This document shows, piece by piece, positions 1 through 10,744 of a stretch of 64,000 nucleotides of DNA. A model generated the notes under the pieces. That model made no database searches and was not told the DNA's origin. It worked only from the letters and a program-made list of their open reading frames with translations. Source of the stretch: Ichthyophis bannanicus (lineage: Eukaryota > Chordata > Amphibia > Gymnophiona > Ichthyophiidae). A program made the position numbers and the translations under genes. The DNA lies in assembly GCA_033557465.1 (NCBI GenBank), contig CM066033.1, positions 13,083,080 to 13,147,079 on the forward strand, given 5' to 3'. Each line of letters starts with the position of its first letter. The first letter of the stretch is position 1.

Positions 1-689
1 TTTTGTTGAAGAACGGATAGTGAAGCGGCAACTAATGTATCAGCTTGTGTGAGCCTGTGGGAGCGCTGGAGTGAAATATTTAACAGATAAGTAATGAGAT
101 GCTCTCTGAATGAGGTTTGGCGGTGTTATCTTTTTAAGAAGTTTATTCTTCTTTTCTTTTGCAGTATTTCATCTATTTTTGCATCACCTTGCTACCCGGA
201 AGATATAACTATTGTTGTTGACATTAGAGGGCACTCTCCTTATCCATAGAGATAGAGCGGACGTCTCTCACAGTGTTTTATGTTGGATGGTTGTTGAAGA
301 GTATGGATGTTGGATTGTATGGGATGCAATAGTGTCTAATAGTGTTTGAATTTGTAGGTGTGTATTTGGGTTAGTTGATGTGAATCTCTGTTGAAATTTT
401 AGGAGGGTAAGGTGTTTCTTAGAAAAGCTAAAGGTTTGTCTTATAATAAAGTATTTAATATTCTTATTAAAGCTATGGACCTATGATGTAAGTGTCCGCC
501 ATTTCCCTATGGTGATGAATTTCACCAAATGGAGAGTGAGTAAAACCTGAGGTCCGGTGATAGCTTGGTTTTTGAAAAATTTAGTGCTTTTTAAGTCATT
601 TTCATTGAGAAAAATGCATTTTTAGGGATAGTGGAGTTACTAAGGGGTGTTTTCTGTATGATATTTAGATTTTTCCCTTAGGCGGTGAC
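1..689. other. Unassigned AT-rich sequence
   Basis: No open reading frame of note, no terminal repeats and no recognisable transposon protein in either strand. It lies downstream (3' side) of the minus-strand zinc-finger array and could be intergenic or old decayed repeat. Nothing else can be supported. Confidence 0.4.
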
Positions 690-1045
690 TTTTTGTGAGT
701 TTTGCACATACCATGACTGTCATGAACCTCACTCCTAAGCCAGGGTATGTGAGGTATGATCTCAGTCTCTCAAATTTACTGCTAATGCTCAGCATAGTAC
801 TTGCTTGTGCCAAAGAGAAGCCTCCCTTTTGAGTTCCTAAAATGTTACTTGTATAGGTGATTTATCAAGGCATGCTTGGAAATTCCCATTAATTAAGCCT
901 GTGGTACCCAATACAATGGGAAATAACTCGGTATCTTTCTGCCACATTCTCTTGGTCTTTGCATTTCTTGGCACTTGAAGATTTTATCCCTCTTAATGCA
1001 ATTCACAGAATAGTCACTTGGAACTGACACCGCTATAATCAATGG
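690..1045. repeat. Unknown local repeat, copy 1
   Basis: Begins near a gcacataccatgac motif, followed by 'catgaacctcactcctaag'. About 350 bp align by eye with copy 2 (2,195-2,505), including a shared 'tcacttggaa' stretch near the end; copies 3 and 4 match only its first 70-180 bp. No terminal inverted repeats or target duplication were seen. I do not recognise the family. Three of the four copies touch decayed zinc-finger sequence, so it may have been amplified together with the fingers. Confidence 0.6.
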
Positions 1046-1071
1046 CGCTCTGGTGTTTTTCTATTTTACCA

Positions 1072-1372
1072 CTATATTTATTTATTTATTTATTTAACAT
1101 TTCTTATATACCGCCTTTCATGATATCAAGGCGGTTTACATTGAACAAACTGAAATTACATTGAACCGGGCATTATAACTTCGAGATAACTATTTTTCAG
1201 GGAACATGGGCAATGGAGGGTTAAGTGGCTTGCCCAAGACCACAAGGAGCACCTGTGGGACTAGAAACCCCAGTCCTTCCGGCCCAAGGTTGCTGCCCTC
1301 TAGTGGGATTTGAACCCCCGACCTTCCGGCCTGAGGTACTTTGCCCCGACCACTAGGCCACTCCTCCACTAT
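1072..1372 (-). repeat. tRNA-derived SINE with L2-like tail
   Basis: On the minus strand the head carries a tRNA-like A box (tggcctagtgg) and B box (ggttcaaatcc). A central part containing 'cttgggcaagccacttaa' follows, then a tail with 'ggcggtatataagaaatg' and a taaataaataaat run. The same tail sequence ends the L2-like LINEs of this window (about 10,190-10,245 and 16,030-16,069), which suggests that L2-type machinery mobilised it. Related SINE copies lie at 40,590-40,795 and 62,266-62,452. It is a retroposon and not a functional tRNA gene. Confidence 0.85.
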
Positions 1373-2194
1373 ATCTGGCTTCCTCACATCCAGCTTTTTA
1401 TCGGTCAGAATGGGAGTATCCCAGGTGATCATAAACTCTTCATTCTCTGTAATTCTTTTAGGGTCATGATCCCAGTGCTTTTCAGGCACAGTGATGTTGT
1501 AGTATTTACAGAGTTTCCAACAGATGAGGCATGCTACTTTATTGTGAACATATAAATATTTTATCTCCAGTGTCTATTTCTTCATGCATTTGTAGATCAG
1601 GTATTTGATTGAAGCTGATCATCTTAGATATGAAAAAGACTCGTCTCTTTGGCTTTAAAATTTTGAAGTGGCAAGACTGTGTGGTGGCTCCTAATGCAAG
1701 CTCTTTTTTAGCTGAAACATTGATGTTCAGCGTAACTCCGCAGTATCTTTATGACATTTAAGACAATCACTTTGTTTCCTTTGCTGTTGAAAGTTTGTTG
1801 CAGCTTTGGATACATGCCGCTCTGAAGTAGATTTCTGTATATTTGAGCCGTGCTGCTTGTGCCCTGACACTTTGGAAATGCTTCTTAAAGATAAGTGACT
1901 CCTTTCTGTTTATGCTTTTGAGATCTGATTTTGAAGTAATGTGGTTTTGTGAAGTTTTAAAACATTTTTCACAAAGATCATATTAAGTTAATATAAAGAT
2001 TGCTTATTTGTTGGGAGGTGGAATCGAATGATGAGGCTGAGGTGATCAGAGACCTGCAGTTAAGGGTCCGAAGTGATGCCTGTGGATGCCTCACCTTTCC
2101 CTTCACATACACACACACATACATACATATATCTCTTGGCACCTTTGAGGTGTTGAGTTTTGTTTGACCCATTGTTTTTTGGTTTTGTTTATTT
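1373..2194 (-). pseudogene. Heavily decayed zinc-finger remnants
   Basis: Around 1,560-1,960 the minus strand keeps traces of the finger unit: the reverse complement of the linker region (ctccagtg...ttcttcatgcatttgtaga) and pieces of the Phe-Lys-Cys part. No finger has an intact Cys2-His2 set and no reading frame persists. A short (ac)n-like tract lies near 2,105-2,130. These are probably the distal, oldest part of the finger array of the gene whose functional exon is at 6,984-8,407. Confidence 0.5.
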
Positions 2195-2505
2195 ACTTTT
2201 GCACATACTATGACACTCATGAACCTCACTCCTAAGCCAGGGTATGTAAAGTATCAACTCAGTCTCTAGGATTTACTGCTAACGCTTGCCTTAGTAGTTG
2301 CATTGTGCCAAGAGAGTTTCCTTCTGGAGTTCATAAGACATAACATATATGGGCAATTTGTTAATATGTGACTTGAAGTTCTCCTTTATCAAGCTTGTGG
2401 CTCCCACAATGATAGGATATATTTCTGTCTTTTTGCCACATTTTCTTGGTGCTTCAGAATCTTCTCCCTCTCCACATGAGTCACAGAATAATCACTTGGA
2501 ATAGA
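2195..2505. repeat. Unknown local repeat, copy 2
   Basis: Second long copy of the repeat first seen at 690. It starts at a gcacatactatgac motif and shares several blocks with copy 1 (catgaacctcactcctaag, gccaca-tt-tcttgg, tcacagaata-tcacttggaa). It runs straight into finger-derived sequence at about 2,505 (ctctccagtgtgtatg). The family is unknown. Confidence 0.6.
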
Positions 2506-2640
2506 CACCTCTCTCCAGTGTGTATGCTGTCATTAATTCTCAGTCTAGCTAGCTTTGTTAGCAATCTTTTTATCACATTCAAAACATGTAACTGGTTTCT
2601 CTTCGAACAGTTTCTCTAAATGAGTTAGTTTTGTACATAT
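2506..2640 (-). pseudogene. Single decayed zinc finger
   Basis: On the minus strand one degraded C2H2 unit is visible with its TGEK-type linker, a Cys-containing half (catgttttgaatgtgat) and a disrupted His half. Frame and key residues are damaged. It is flanked by the local repeat and belongs to the decayed downstream end of the array. Confidence 0.5.
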
Positions 2641-3264
2641 TAAAAAGGCTTTAACAAGTGATATCTGTGAAAATTATTTCCCATAATGATTTGTTATTCA
2701 ATACTAGTGACCGCTGAAGAGACTTTTTAACATAAGCAGCCTATATAGCAGTTTTTAAGTAACATATGATCCTATTCTTTTTATTCTTAAACATGTTGAT
2801 TTTCAAAAGTCTTTTTACACATACATTTGTTAGTATTAAGAAAGGATGTTGACAGCTTTTCTATATCTTTTATTTTTTTTTTGTCTTTAGGTTACACTCC
2901 TGAAGCGCCTTCCTTGCGCTACGCAGCCACATCGAGTGTACCACTACTAGCTTCAGCTGTGAAGATAAGTTTTCACATTGTTTGATGCATTGATGATTAT
3001 AGGCTTGCAACCAAATCAAATCAAATAAGTTGTAGTGAAGGGGTGTTTATGACTTATGAGGATGAGTGACCTAGAACCAAACAAAGGATCCTAATTTTGA
3101 TTTAAGGCACAAAACTGAGGTCCTTTCCCCTTCTTTTATATAAGGTTTTTCAATTTGTTTGAGTTTTTTAAAAATTGCATTTGGTGTCATCATTAGGGTG
3201 AAAGAATAATTAGAAAAAATCATTTGGGGAACAATATTCATAGATTATTTGCGTTGTTAATTAT
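2641..3264. other. Unassigned sequence
   Basis: AT-rich sequence with a poly-T stretch near 2,870-2,883. I see no gene, no terminal repeats and no transposon-protein fragment here. Confidence 0.35.
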
Positions 3265-3330
3265 TAGTTTTGCGCATACCATGACAGTCATGAACCTCAC
3301 TTCTAAGCCAAGGTATGTGGAGTAGGATCT
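3265..3330. repeat. Unknown local repeat, copy 3 (short)
   Basis: About 65 bp matching the start of the local repeat (gcgcataccatgacagtcatgaacc). It stops abruptly at a finger sequence (tctccagtgtggattc), so the repeat-finger junction differs from that of copies 2 and 4. Confidence 0.55.
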
Positions 3331-3670
3331 CCAGTGTGGATTCTTTCATGCATGTGCAGATTACTTTTTTGATTGAAGCTTTTATCACATTCAGAATATT
3401 TAAATTGTTCCAGTCCACTATGAATTATTTCATGCTTTCTTTGATCTGATTTTGATATAAAATGTTTATTACATTCAGATCTCAACTCACTTCTCTCCAG
3501 ATTGTACTCTTTCATGAATTTTTAGGCCAGTTTTATAAGTAAAGTTTTTAATACATTAAGAACGTTTAGATGCCTTCTCTCCAGTATGTATTCTTTCATG
3601 AATTCTTAGGCTAGCTTTGTTAGCAAACCTCTTATCACATTGTGAACATTTAAATGTTTTTTCTCGGGGC
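3331..3670 (-). pseudogene. Decayed C2H2 zinc-finger cluster
   Basis: A minus-strand frame of about 60 codons (within 3,303-3,515) holds two recognisable finger units, with a CSEC-like half changed to YSEC in one, His pairs HERIH and HEIIH, and TGxK-like linkers. Downstream the frame is broken. These fingers resemble those of the intact exon at 6,984-8,407 and look like relics of the same array. Confidence 0.65.
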
Positions 3671-3684
3671 GGTTTCTCCCAATG

Positions 3685-3860
3685 GGCTAGTTCTGCACAT
3701 ACTATAACAGTCATGAACCTCACTTCTAAGCCAGGGTGTGTGGAGTATGATTTCAGTCTCTCAAATTTACTACTAATGCTCAGCCTAGTACTTGTATTGT
3801 GCCAAAAAAGCTTCCTTCTAGAGTTTGTAAGATGTAACCATCATGGCTAATTTTTTTCTA
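3685..3860. repeat. Unknown local repeat, copy 4
   Basis: About 175 bp matching copies 1 and 2 from ctgcacatactataacagtc through cctagtacttg to a short tail. It is flanked on both sides by decayed finger sequence, so it sits within the finger array. Confidence 0.6.
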
Positions 3861-4145
3861 GTATGTATTCTTTCATGCATTTTTAGATTCCCTTTTCGCT
3901 TTAAGCTTTTATCACAGCCAGAACATTTAAATTGTTACAAGCCAGTGTTTATTCTCTCATGCATTTGCAGACTAATTTTTTAATTGAAGCTTTTATCAAA
4001 GTAGGACATTGAAATGGTTTCAGTCCACGATGAACTTGTTCATGTATTCTCTGATCAAATTTTGCTATGAAACATTTACCACATTCAGAACAATTAAATC
4101 ATTTGTCTCCAGAGTTTACTCTTTTATGACGTTTTAGGCCACTTT
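3861..4145 (-). pseudogene. Decayed zinc fingers beside LINE insertion
   Basis: Three to four degraded C2H2 units on the minus strand. The HERxHTGxK linker positions can be seen about every 84 bp, but they carry frameshifts and lost Cys codons. The array continues across the LINE inserted at 4,162-6,342 and resumes at 6,359. Confidence 0.6.
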
Positions 4146-4436
4146 TACAAGTAAAGCTTTTTTTTTTTTTTTTTTTTTATTGAAATTTTTAAACATACTT
4201 ACAAAATAAAGTACAGGAAATCAAGAAGCCAATGCCATTACATAAACGAAAACAAAACAAGGAAACAATCCGTATATAAGAAAACAAAAGGAAATGCATC
4301 AGTCCTCATATACTTAGCCCACTATAAAGGGGAGAATTTCCAAGGAAATATATAAAGAAAATTCCAGGAACAAAATCCTACTATTAAGACAGCACAAACT
4401 TATTTATCCCCACTTCTCCAAACATAATGTGCACTA

Positions 4437-5549
4437 CTATTTATTATCCAAAAATACCTGCAATTGAGAAGGATCAACAAAGATATATTTAGATCCCTGC
4501 AATGTAATTACACATTTGCAAGGATAACTTAAGAAAAAACTTGCTGATAGGGCCAACACCTTAGGCTTCAAAGCTAAAAAAGCCTGTCTCCTAAGTTGTG
4601 TGGCCTTACAGACATCGGGAAACATCTGTACCCTAGCACCACAGAACAGAACAGATGACCTTTTAAAATATAACCTAAACACAGCAGATTTATCATACTC
4701 GGATACGAAAGTGACTACTAAGGTAGCCCGAGTTATAATAGTATCCTGAGAATCTTCAAGAAACTTGGTAAGGTCTAAGTTAGCACCTCCCTGGAGAGTA
4801 TCCATCTCACCAGGTGCGCCAACAGATACCTTCCTCCCAATCAAATAATATAACTTAGAAACTAAAACAGAGTCAGCAGAAGCCAGACCCAAAGATTCTT
4901 TTAGATACTTCTGAAATAAAATTTCTGCAGATAACAAATGACATATAGGAAAATTTAACAACCTAATATTTTTAGCTCTAAACAAATTGTCATACATTTC
5001 CATCCTATGATGTACAAGCAAACTCTCCTTAATACTTGACACACTGGTAGCCTTAAGAGTAGCACACTGATTCTCACAGTTAGAAAGCTGAGAAGACATA
5101 TTCCCCAAACACTTTTCCACCTCAAACAGCTGGTCACTAACCTCCGAAGAGAAATTACACAGCTGTGAGACAGTGGGGGCAAGAATACTTTCTATACGAG
5201 TAACACTCTTCCAAATGTCAGTAAGGGTAACCTGATCTTCAGGTACTTCCTTAATGACACCTGGATCCGAAACCCAAGCAACTGGTGTTAACTTCCCCCG
5301 GGAAACCACCGGAGTGCTTTGCTTAACGTGATCCCCCACAGTCACTGGAGAAGGTGGAGAAATATATACTGGAGGGGAAGGTGGGGATCTCTCCGGAGAA
5401 CTCAGAGACACCGCTGATGAGTGAAGAGCAAGAAAGTCTGGGTCCAGAGACACATCTGCCCCTACCTTTATCTGAAGGTGCTTGTCCATGGGGCCTACCA
5501 CCGGTTCCACTTTTGCCTCTGGAATCACCTTTTTCTTTCTTTTCCCCAT
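4437..5549 (-). CDS. L1-type ORF1 RNA-binding protein
   Basis: An intact 370-codon frame. The N-terminus is basic (MGKRKKK) and followed by a Pro/Ser-rich stretch (about residues 45-75). Next comes a helical region likely to be the trimerising coiled coil (about 110-185). A central RRM-like part has the signature NIRLLNFP near residue 195. A C-terminal domain follows with MFPDV, a basic RRQAF segment and an FxDPSQL-like end. L1 ORF1 proteins bind their own RNA as trimers and act as chaperones during target-primed reverse transcription. A second copy of the same ORF1 family is at 16,361-17,597. The frame is undamaged, so the insertion is fairly young compared with its surroundings. Confidence 0.85.
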   Translation of the reverse strand: MGKRKKKVIPEAKVEPVVGPMDKHLQIKVGADVSLDPDFLALHSSAVSLSSPERSPPSPPVYISPPSPVTVGDHVKQSTPVVSRGKLTPVAWVSDPGVIKEVPEDQVTLTDIWKSVTRIESILAPTVSQLCNFSSEVSDQLFEVEKCLGNMSSQLSNCENQCATLKATSVSSIKESLLVHHRMEMYDNLFRAKNIRLLNFPICHLLSAEILFQKYLKESLGLASADSVLVSKLYYLIGRKVSVGAPGEMDTLQGGANLDLTKFLEDSQDTIITRATLVVTFVSEYDKSAVFRLYFKRSSVLFCGARVQMFPDVCKATQLRRQAFLALKPKVLALSASFFLSYPCKCVITLQGSKYIFVDPSQLQVFLDNK

Positions 5550-5679
5550 CGCAGTCTCTGCGGCAGCCTAGATTCCAACCACTGCTCCTGCGTTGTTCCA
5601 AGGGGCTCCCAAGGGGCCTGACTCGCCCCTTATATCGTGCCCCTTGATCGCTGCCCCCGACCCGCGCCTCCAGCTGCGC

Positions 5680-6342
5680 CTGAAATGCAGAGCGTTTTAA
5701 AGAGAAGGCCCCCGATGACGTCGGGGCCGCTGGACCAGGAGCCTGCCGCCTCCGTGCACCACGCTGTCTCCCTGACTCTCCCGGCAATGCTGTCAAACTG
5801 CTCCGCCTTCCGAGGGAAGGCCCCCGATGACGTCGGGGCCGCTGGACCAGGAGCCTGCCGCCTCCGTGCACCACGCTGTCTCCCCGACTCTCCCGGCAAT
5901 GCTCTCAAACTGCTCCGCCTTCCGAGGGAAGGCCCCCGATGACGTCGGGGCCGCTGGACCAGGAGCCTGCCGCCTCCGTGCACCACGCTGTCTCCCCGGC
6001 TCTCCCGGCAATGCTCTCAAACTGCTCCGCCTTTCAAGGGAAGGCCCCCGATGACGTCGGGGCCGCTGGACCAGGAGCCTGCCGCCTCCGTGCACCACGC
6101 TGTCTCCCCGACTCTCCCGGCAATGCTCTCAAACTGCTCCGCCTTCTGAGGGAAGGCCCCGATGACGTCGGGGCCGCTGGACCAGGAGCCTGCCGCCTCC
6201 GTGCACCACGCTGTCTCCCCGGCTCTCCCGGCAATGCTCTCAAACTGCTCCGCCTTTCAAGGGAAGGCCCCCGATGACGTCGGGGCCGCTGGACCAGGAG
6301 CCTGCCGCCTCCGTGCACCACGCTGTCTCCCCGACTCTCCCC
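5680..6342 (-). promoter_or_regulatory. Six-unit 112-bp tandem array (LINE 5' monomers)
   Basis: Six near-identical units; cccgatgacg recurs at 5,711, 5,823, 5,935, 6,047, 6,158 and 6,270 (spacings 112, 112, 112, 111, 112). Each unit is GC-rich and centred on a palindrome cccgatgacgtcgggg that contains a TGACGTC core like an ATF/CREB site. The array lies directly upstream of ORF1 at the 5' end of the LINE. In layout it resembles the promoter monomers of mouse L1, where each monomer adds promoter strength. The promoter role is inferred from position. Long frames on both strands across the array come from the GC-rich repeat and are not genes. Confidence 0.75.
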
Positions 6343-6358
6343 TACAAGTAAAGCTTTT

Positions 6359-6983
<625 letters not shown>

Positions 6984-6998
<15 letters not shown>

Positions 6999-8407
6999 CT
7001 TATGACATTGTAGATTACTTATTTTTTGGAAGCTTTTCTCACATTCAGAACATTTAAAAGGTCTCTCTCCAGTGTGTATTCTCTCATGAATTTGTAGATC
7101 ACTTTTTTGTTTGAAGCTTTTATCACATTCAGAACATTTAAAAGGTCTCTCTCCAGTGTGTATTCTCTCATGAATTTGTAGACTATCTTTATGGGTAAAG
7201 CTTTTATCACATTCAAAACATTTAAATGGTTTCTCTCCAGTGTGTATTCTCTCATGACGTTGTAGATTATTTATTTGTTTGAAGCTTTTACTACATTCAA
7301 AACATTTAAATGGTTTCTCTCCAGTGTGTATTCTCTCATGAATTTGTAGACTACTTTTTTGAATGAAGCTTTTCTCACATTCAGAACATTTAAATAGTTT
7401 CTCTCCAGTGTGTATTCTCTCATGACGCTGTAGATCACTTTTTTGTTTGAAGCTTTTATCACATTCAGAACATTTAAAAGGTCTCTCTCCAGTGTGTATT
7501 CTCTCATGAATTTGTAGACTATTTTTATGAGTGAAGCTTTTCTCACATTCAGAACATTTAAATGGCTTCTCTCCAGTGTGAATAAGATTGTGAATTTCTA
7601 GACTAGCTTTACTAGTAAACCTCTTATGACATTGTGAACATTGAAATGGTTTTTCTCCAGTGTGTATTCTCTCATGAATTTGTAGATTACCTTTTCGAGT
7701 GAAGCTTTTATAACATTTAGAACATTTAAATGGTTTCTCTCCAGTGTGTATTCTCTCATGAACTTGTAGATTACTTTTTTTCATGAAGCATTTATCACAT
7801 TCAGAACATTTAAGTGGTTTCAGTCTACTATGGATTATTTCATGGCTTCTTTGATGTGATTTTGATTTAAAACATTTTCCACATTGAGAACATTTAAAGA
7901 GTTTGTCTCTAGTGTGGTTTCTTTCGGGAGTTCTTAAGTTAACGTTTTGATTGAAATTTTTATCACACTGCAAGAATTCAAATGGCTTCTGTGTTTTGAG
8001 AAATTTCTGATAAATTTTAAGCTGTGACCTGTGTGTAAAACATGTTTTACTTTCTGTACCCTGGAATGGCTTGACTTGACTATGAAACAGATTTTCTGCT
8101 GTCAGGTTTGGCTTGTTAGTGCATCTTTCTTCACATGCTGTACAATGAAATGGTTTCACTTCTTCATTAAGTCTCTTACTTTGTTCAAAATTTGGACACT
8201 GATTGGAATTATCCTCTTTTTCAGTGTATGTGCTGGGTCTCCCTCTTTTTTGAGCTTTTTCTTTCCCTCTTGGCAATGTTACTCTACCGATACCTTCTTC
8301 ACAGTCAGCTGAAGGATCTGTTCTGGAGGGGTCCCTCTGTTTCCATTTCTTCCTCTGTTGCCCATTAAACATTTCCGTTCTCTCACTGTTATGTCTGGAT
8401 CCATTAC
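6984..8407 (-). CDS. KRAB zinc-finger protein, finger exon
   Basis: Terminal exon of a C2H2 zinc-finger gene, probably a DNA-binding transcriptional repressor in the nucleus. The acceptor is at 8,407/8,408 (pyrimidine-rich, ttcaatag). The entering codon completes a Gly with the last base of the 38,005-38,112 exon, so the ATG at 8,372 is internal. A basic linker (KEKAQKRGRP) leads to two or three degenerate units and then ten consecutive canonical fingers of 28 codons (C-x2-C-x12-H-x3-H) joined by HTGEKPF or HTGERPF linkers. An eleventh finger is cut by the MITE; the last few residues and stop (6,984-6,986) are MITE sequence. Near-identical fingers suggest recent internal duplication. Expression cannot be judged from sequence. 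Confidence 0.88.
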
Positions 8408-8479
8408 CTATTGAATATAAGTGAAAGTAAGATCACTAATTTTACAGCTATAGAGAAGGACACAGATAATGAATTATCC

Positions 8480-10245
8480 CCACAGAATTCATCAAAGATA
8501 TTTGCTGGGCTAAGCTTTATCCACATCATCAGCACTTTTTCTACCCCAACTGAAAAACAGTAAACTTGACCCAGCAAAGATGGATTCCTACAGGCCAATA
8601 TCAAGCATCCCGCTAAGATCATCGAGAAGGTGGTACATCAGCAACTTGACCAACACATTGAGATCAATGCACCCCTCGACCCTTGTCAACATGGCTTCCG
8701 CAGTTCACACGGAGTGGAAACATTGCTAACCACATTATTCAACACCCTTACCATTGGGATCGACAATGTCAAACAAGGATTCGCCCTGATCTTCCTTGAC
8801 ATTGCCGCGGTATTCGACACTGTATGTCACGAAATACTCCTCTCCCGTCTTAGTGAGAATGGCGTCCAGGGCAACGCTTTATCATGGTGCGCCTCGTACC
8901 TAACCGATAGATGGCAACAAGTGCGTTCCGGCCTCACAACATCCTCTTCTTTCCTCCAAGAAAAAGGAGTCCTGCAAGGATCTTCATTGTCAGCACTCCT
9001 ATTTAACATCTACATGCAGCCCTTATGTAACCTTGTCCACTCGTTCAACATTAACTGCCTGATCTACACAGATGATGTTCTTCTATATATGCTGTTCCTA
9101 CTAAACAAACCAGACTTATCACCCCTGACCGCCTGTTTTGATGCGGTTACTGATTGGTTACTCTCACAGAAACTAAGAATACATTTTAAGAAAACAGAAG
9201 TCCTCTTCCTTACAAGAAACACAACATTCATACCACCAAGCTCCCTGAAGGTCAGGGATGCGGAGCTCCTAAGCAAGCACACAATCCAGTACCTTGGAGT
9301 CACGATCGACCAACATCTCAACATGAAGGCCCAGATAAACAATATGATCAAGGCAATATACAACAAAATCAAGACACTCCGCCACCTGAGACAACTACTA
9401 GAACCAGAAGATTATCAGACAGTTTATCAGGCGTTAATAATCCCACACTTCGACTACGCAAACGCCATACTACACGGCCTTCCAAAAAAACTCCTTAAAC
9501 CCGCTTCAACTAGCAATGAACACGGCCGCCAGAGTGCTGCTCGGGACATCAAGGAGGGAACACATAACCCCAATCCTAAAAAACCTGCACTGGCTCCCAG
9601 TTCAATCCAGGATCACCTTCAAAGTCCTGACACTGACTCACAAAGCCATTAATAAAAATTCTTCCACGTCACTCACAGATCTCATCCATACTACACTCCT
9701 AAACAGAGTCAGGAGATCAGCCTCAGTCAATACATTGAACATCCCAAAGGAAATCATAAAATGCTCGCAATCAGCCAAAAACAGAGCATTCGCCTTTTAT
9801 GCACCGACCTGCTGGAACGCCCTACCCCCTGCTATCCGGGCCATAAGTGATCTTGCCCAATTTAGGAAGGCACTTAAACATCACCTGTTCCTACAATACT
9901 ACGCACACCAAGGTCACCACACACCCCCTGCCACACCTACGAGCCCATGTAGCCCGCCAAACTCCAACCCTCCTGCTAGTAGCACTTCACTCATCACATT
10001 GAAAACATGATCACTACAGATCCAATTTATATATAGCTGAATGATCCAGGTACATATGTTGATAGTTTACTCTGCACATAGTTACCTTGTTCGTATGTTT
10101 CCTGTACATAACCCCCTGTTATAATGTAAATGCAGTTCAATCCCCTGCTCTGCATAATTTCGTTTCATGTAAAACGCACTGGTGTAAAGAGCGCGGTATA
10201 TAAGAAAGTTAAATAAATAATAAATAAATAAATAAATAAATAAGG
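8480..10245 (+). mobile_element. L2-like LINE, 5' truncated (L2-A)
   Basis: A 5'-truncated non-LTR element on the plus strand. It holds most of a reverse transcriptase and ends in a tail (gcgcggtatataagaaagtt, then taaataaataaata at about 10,215-10,243) of the L2 type. It lies in the first intron upstream of the finger exon, about 70 bp from the splice acceptor, and in the opposite direction to the host gene. Confidence 0.8.
8510..10010 (+). pseudogene. L2-like reverse transcriptase, broken
   Basis: Reverse transcriptase of the L2/CR1 group. Fragments show the palm motif FLDIAAVFD (canonical LDxSxAFD), the QGSxLS loop region (here VLQGSSLSALLF) and a catalytic YTDDVLLY. The thumb and C-terminal part follow (FDYANAIL, then LHWLPVQSRITFK and the WNALP block). 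The frame is open from 8,630 to 9,652 and changes near 9,510 to the frame ending at 10,010. Upstream of 8,630 a further frame break separates the NTD piece. The endonuclease is missing by 5' truncation, so the copy is dead. Confidence 0.82.
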
Positions 10246-10464
10246 AGCAATACAGTATAAAAGAAATGGGGGCTGATTTTGCTTGTAGACTGGTACAAGT
10301 CAGAAATAGCACATGAAGAGAGAAGAACAGACCACTGGATTTCATCCTACTGGTTCTGGGCGTCTCATCCTCACCTCTAGCCTCCATCCTGAATCCCTTC
10401 ACTCACATTACAGCTACTAAAGTCCACTGAGAATTTGTGAAAGACTCTGCAACTCCCAGATGGA
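10246..10464. other. Intronic spacer
   Basis: About 220 bp between the L2-like tail and the 3' end of the CR1 element. It has no gene or repeat signature that I recognise. Confidence 0.4.
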
Positions 10465-10744
10465 CTAGTTATATTCATAGGAACATAAGAAATGCCATAC
10501 TAGTTCAGACCAAGATCCATCAAGCCCAGTATCCTGTTTCCAACAGTGGCCAATTCAAGTACAAGTACCTAGCAGTTTCCCAAAAAGACATACAGGTTCC
10601 AGAATGCTTGTATTGGGCAAGCAGTGCATTACCCGGGTCTCCTTTGTTAATGGTTTATGGATCTTTCCTCCAGGAATTTGTCCAAAACTTTTTCAAACCC
10701 AGCTACACGAGCAGCTTTTAGTACATCCTCCAGTAATGAATTCT

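Larger units (their letters stand above)
4162..6342 (-). mobile_element. ORF1-only LINE (half-L1-like retrotransposon)
   Basis: A complete-looking insertion on the minus strand: a 5' region of six 112-bp tandem units (6,342 to about 5,680), one ORF (5,549-4,437) for an L1-type ORF1 protein, a short 3' UTR, an AATAAA signal and a poly(A) tail (read as T at 4,162-4,180). A 16-bp target duplication (tacaagtaaagctttt) lies at 4,146-4,161 and 6,343-6,358, typical of L1 target-primed insertion. There is no ORF2 and no space for one, so it needs a partner LINE for reverse transcriptase, like mammalian HAL1 elements. It interrupts the decayed zinc-finger array. Confidence 0.85.

Noticed and set aside
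1290..1372. Possible tRNA gene (A and B boxes present)
   Set aside because: The boxes belong to a SINE head: the body continues into a SINE/L2 tail, and the cloverleaf is degenerate.
5680..6342. CRISPR-like array
   Set aside because: The repeats are 112 bp and contiguous with no unique spacers, in a vertebrate LINE 5' region. It is a tandem monomer array.
7019..7546. Minus-strand ORFs with repeated REYTLERN peptides
   Set aside because: These are the zinc-finger units read in another frame; the 84-bp period and lack of stops cause them.
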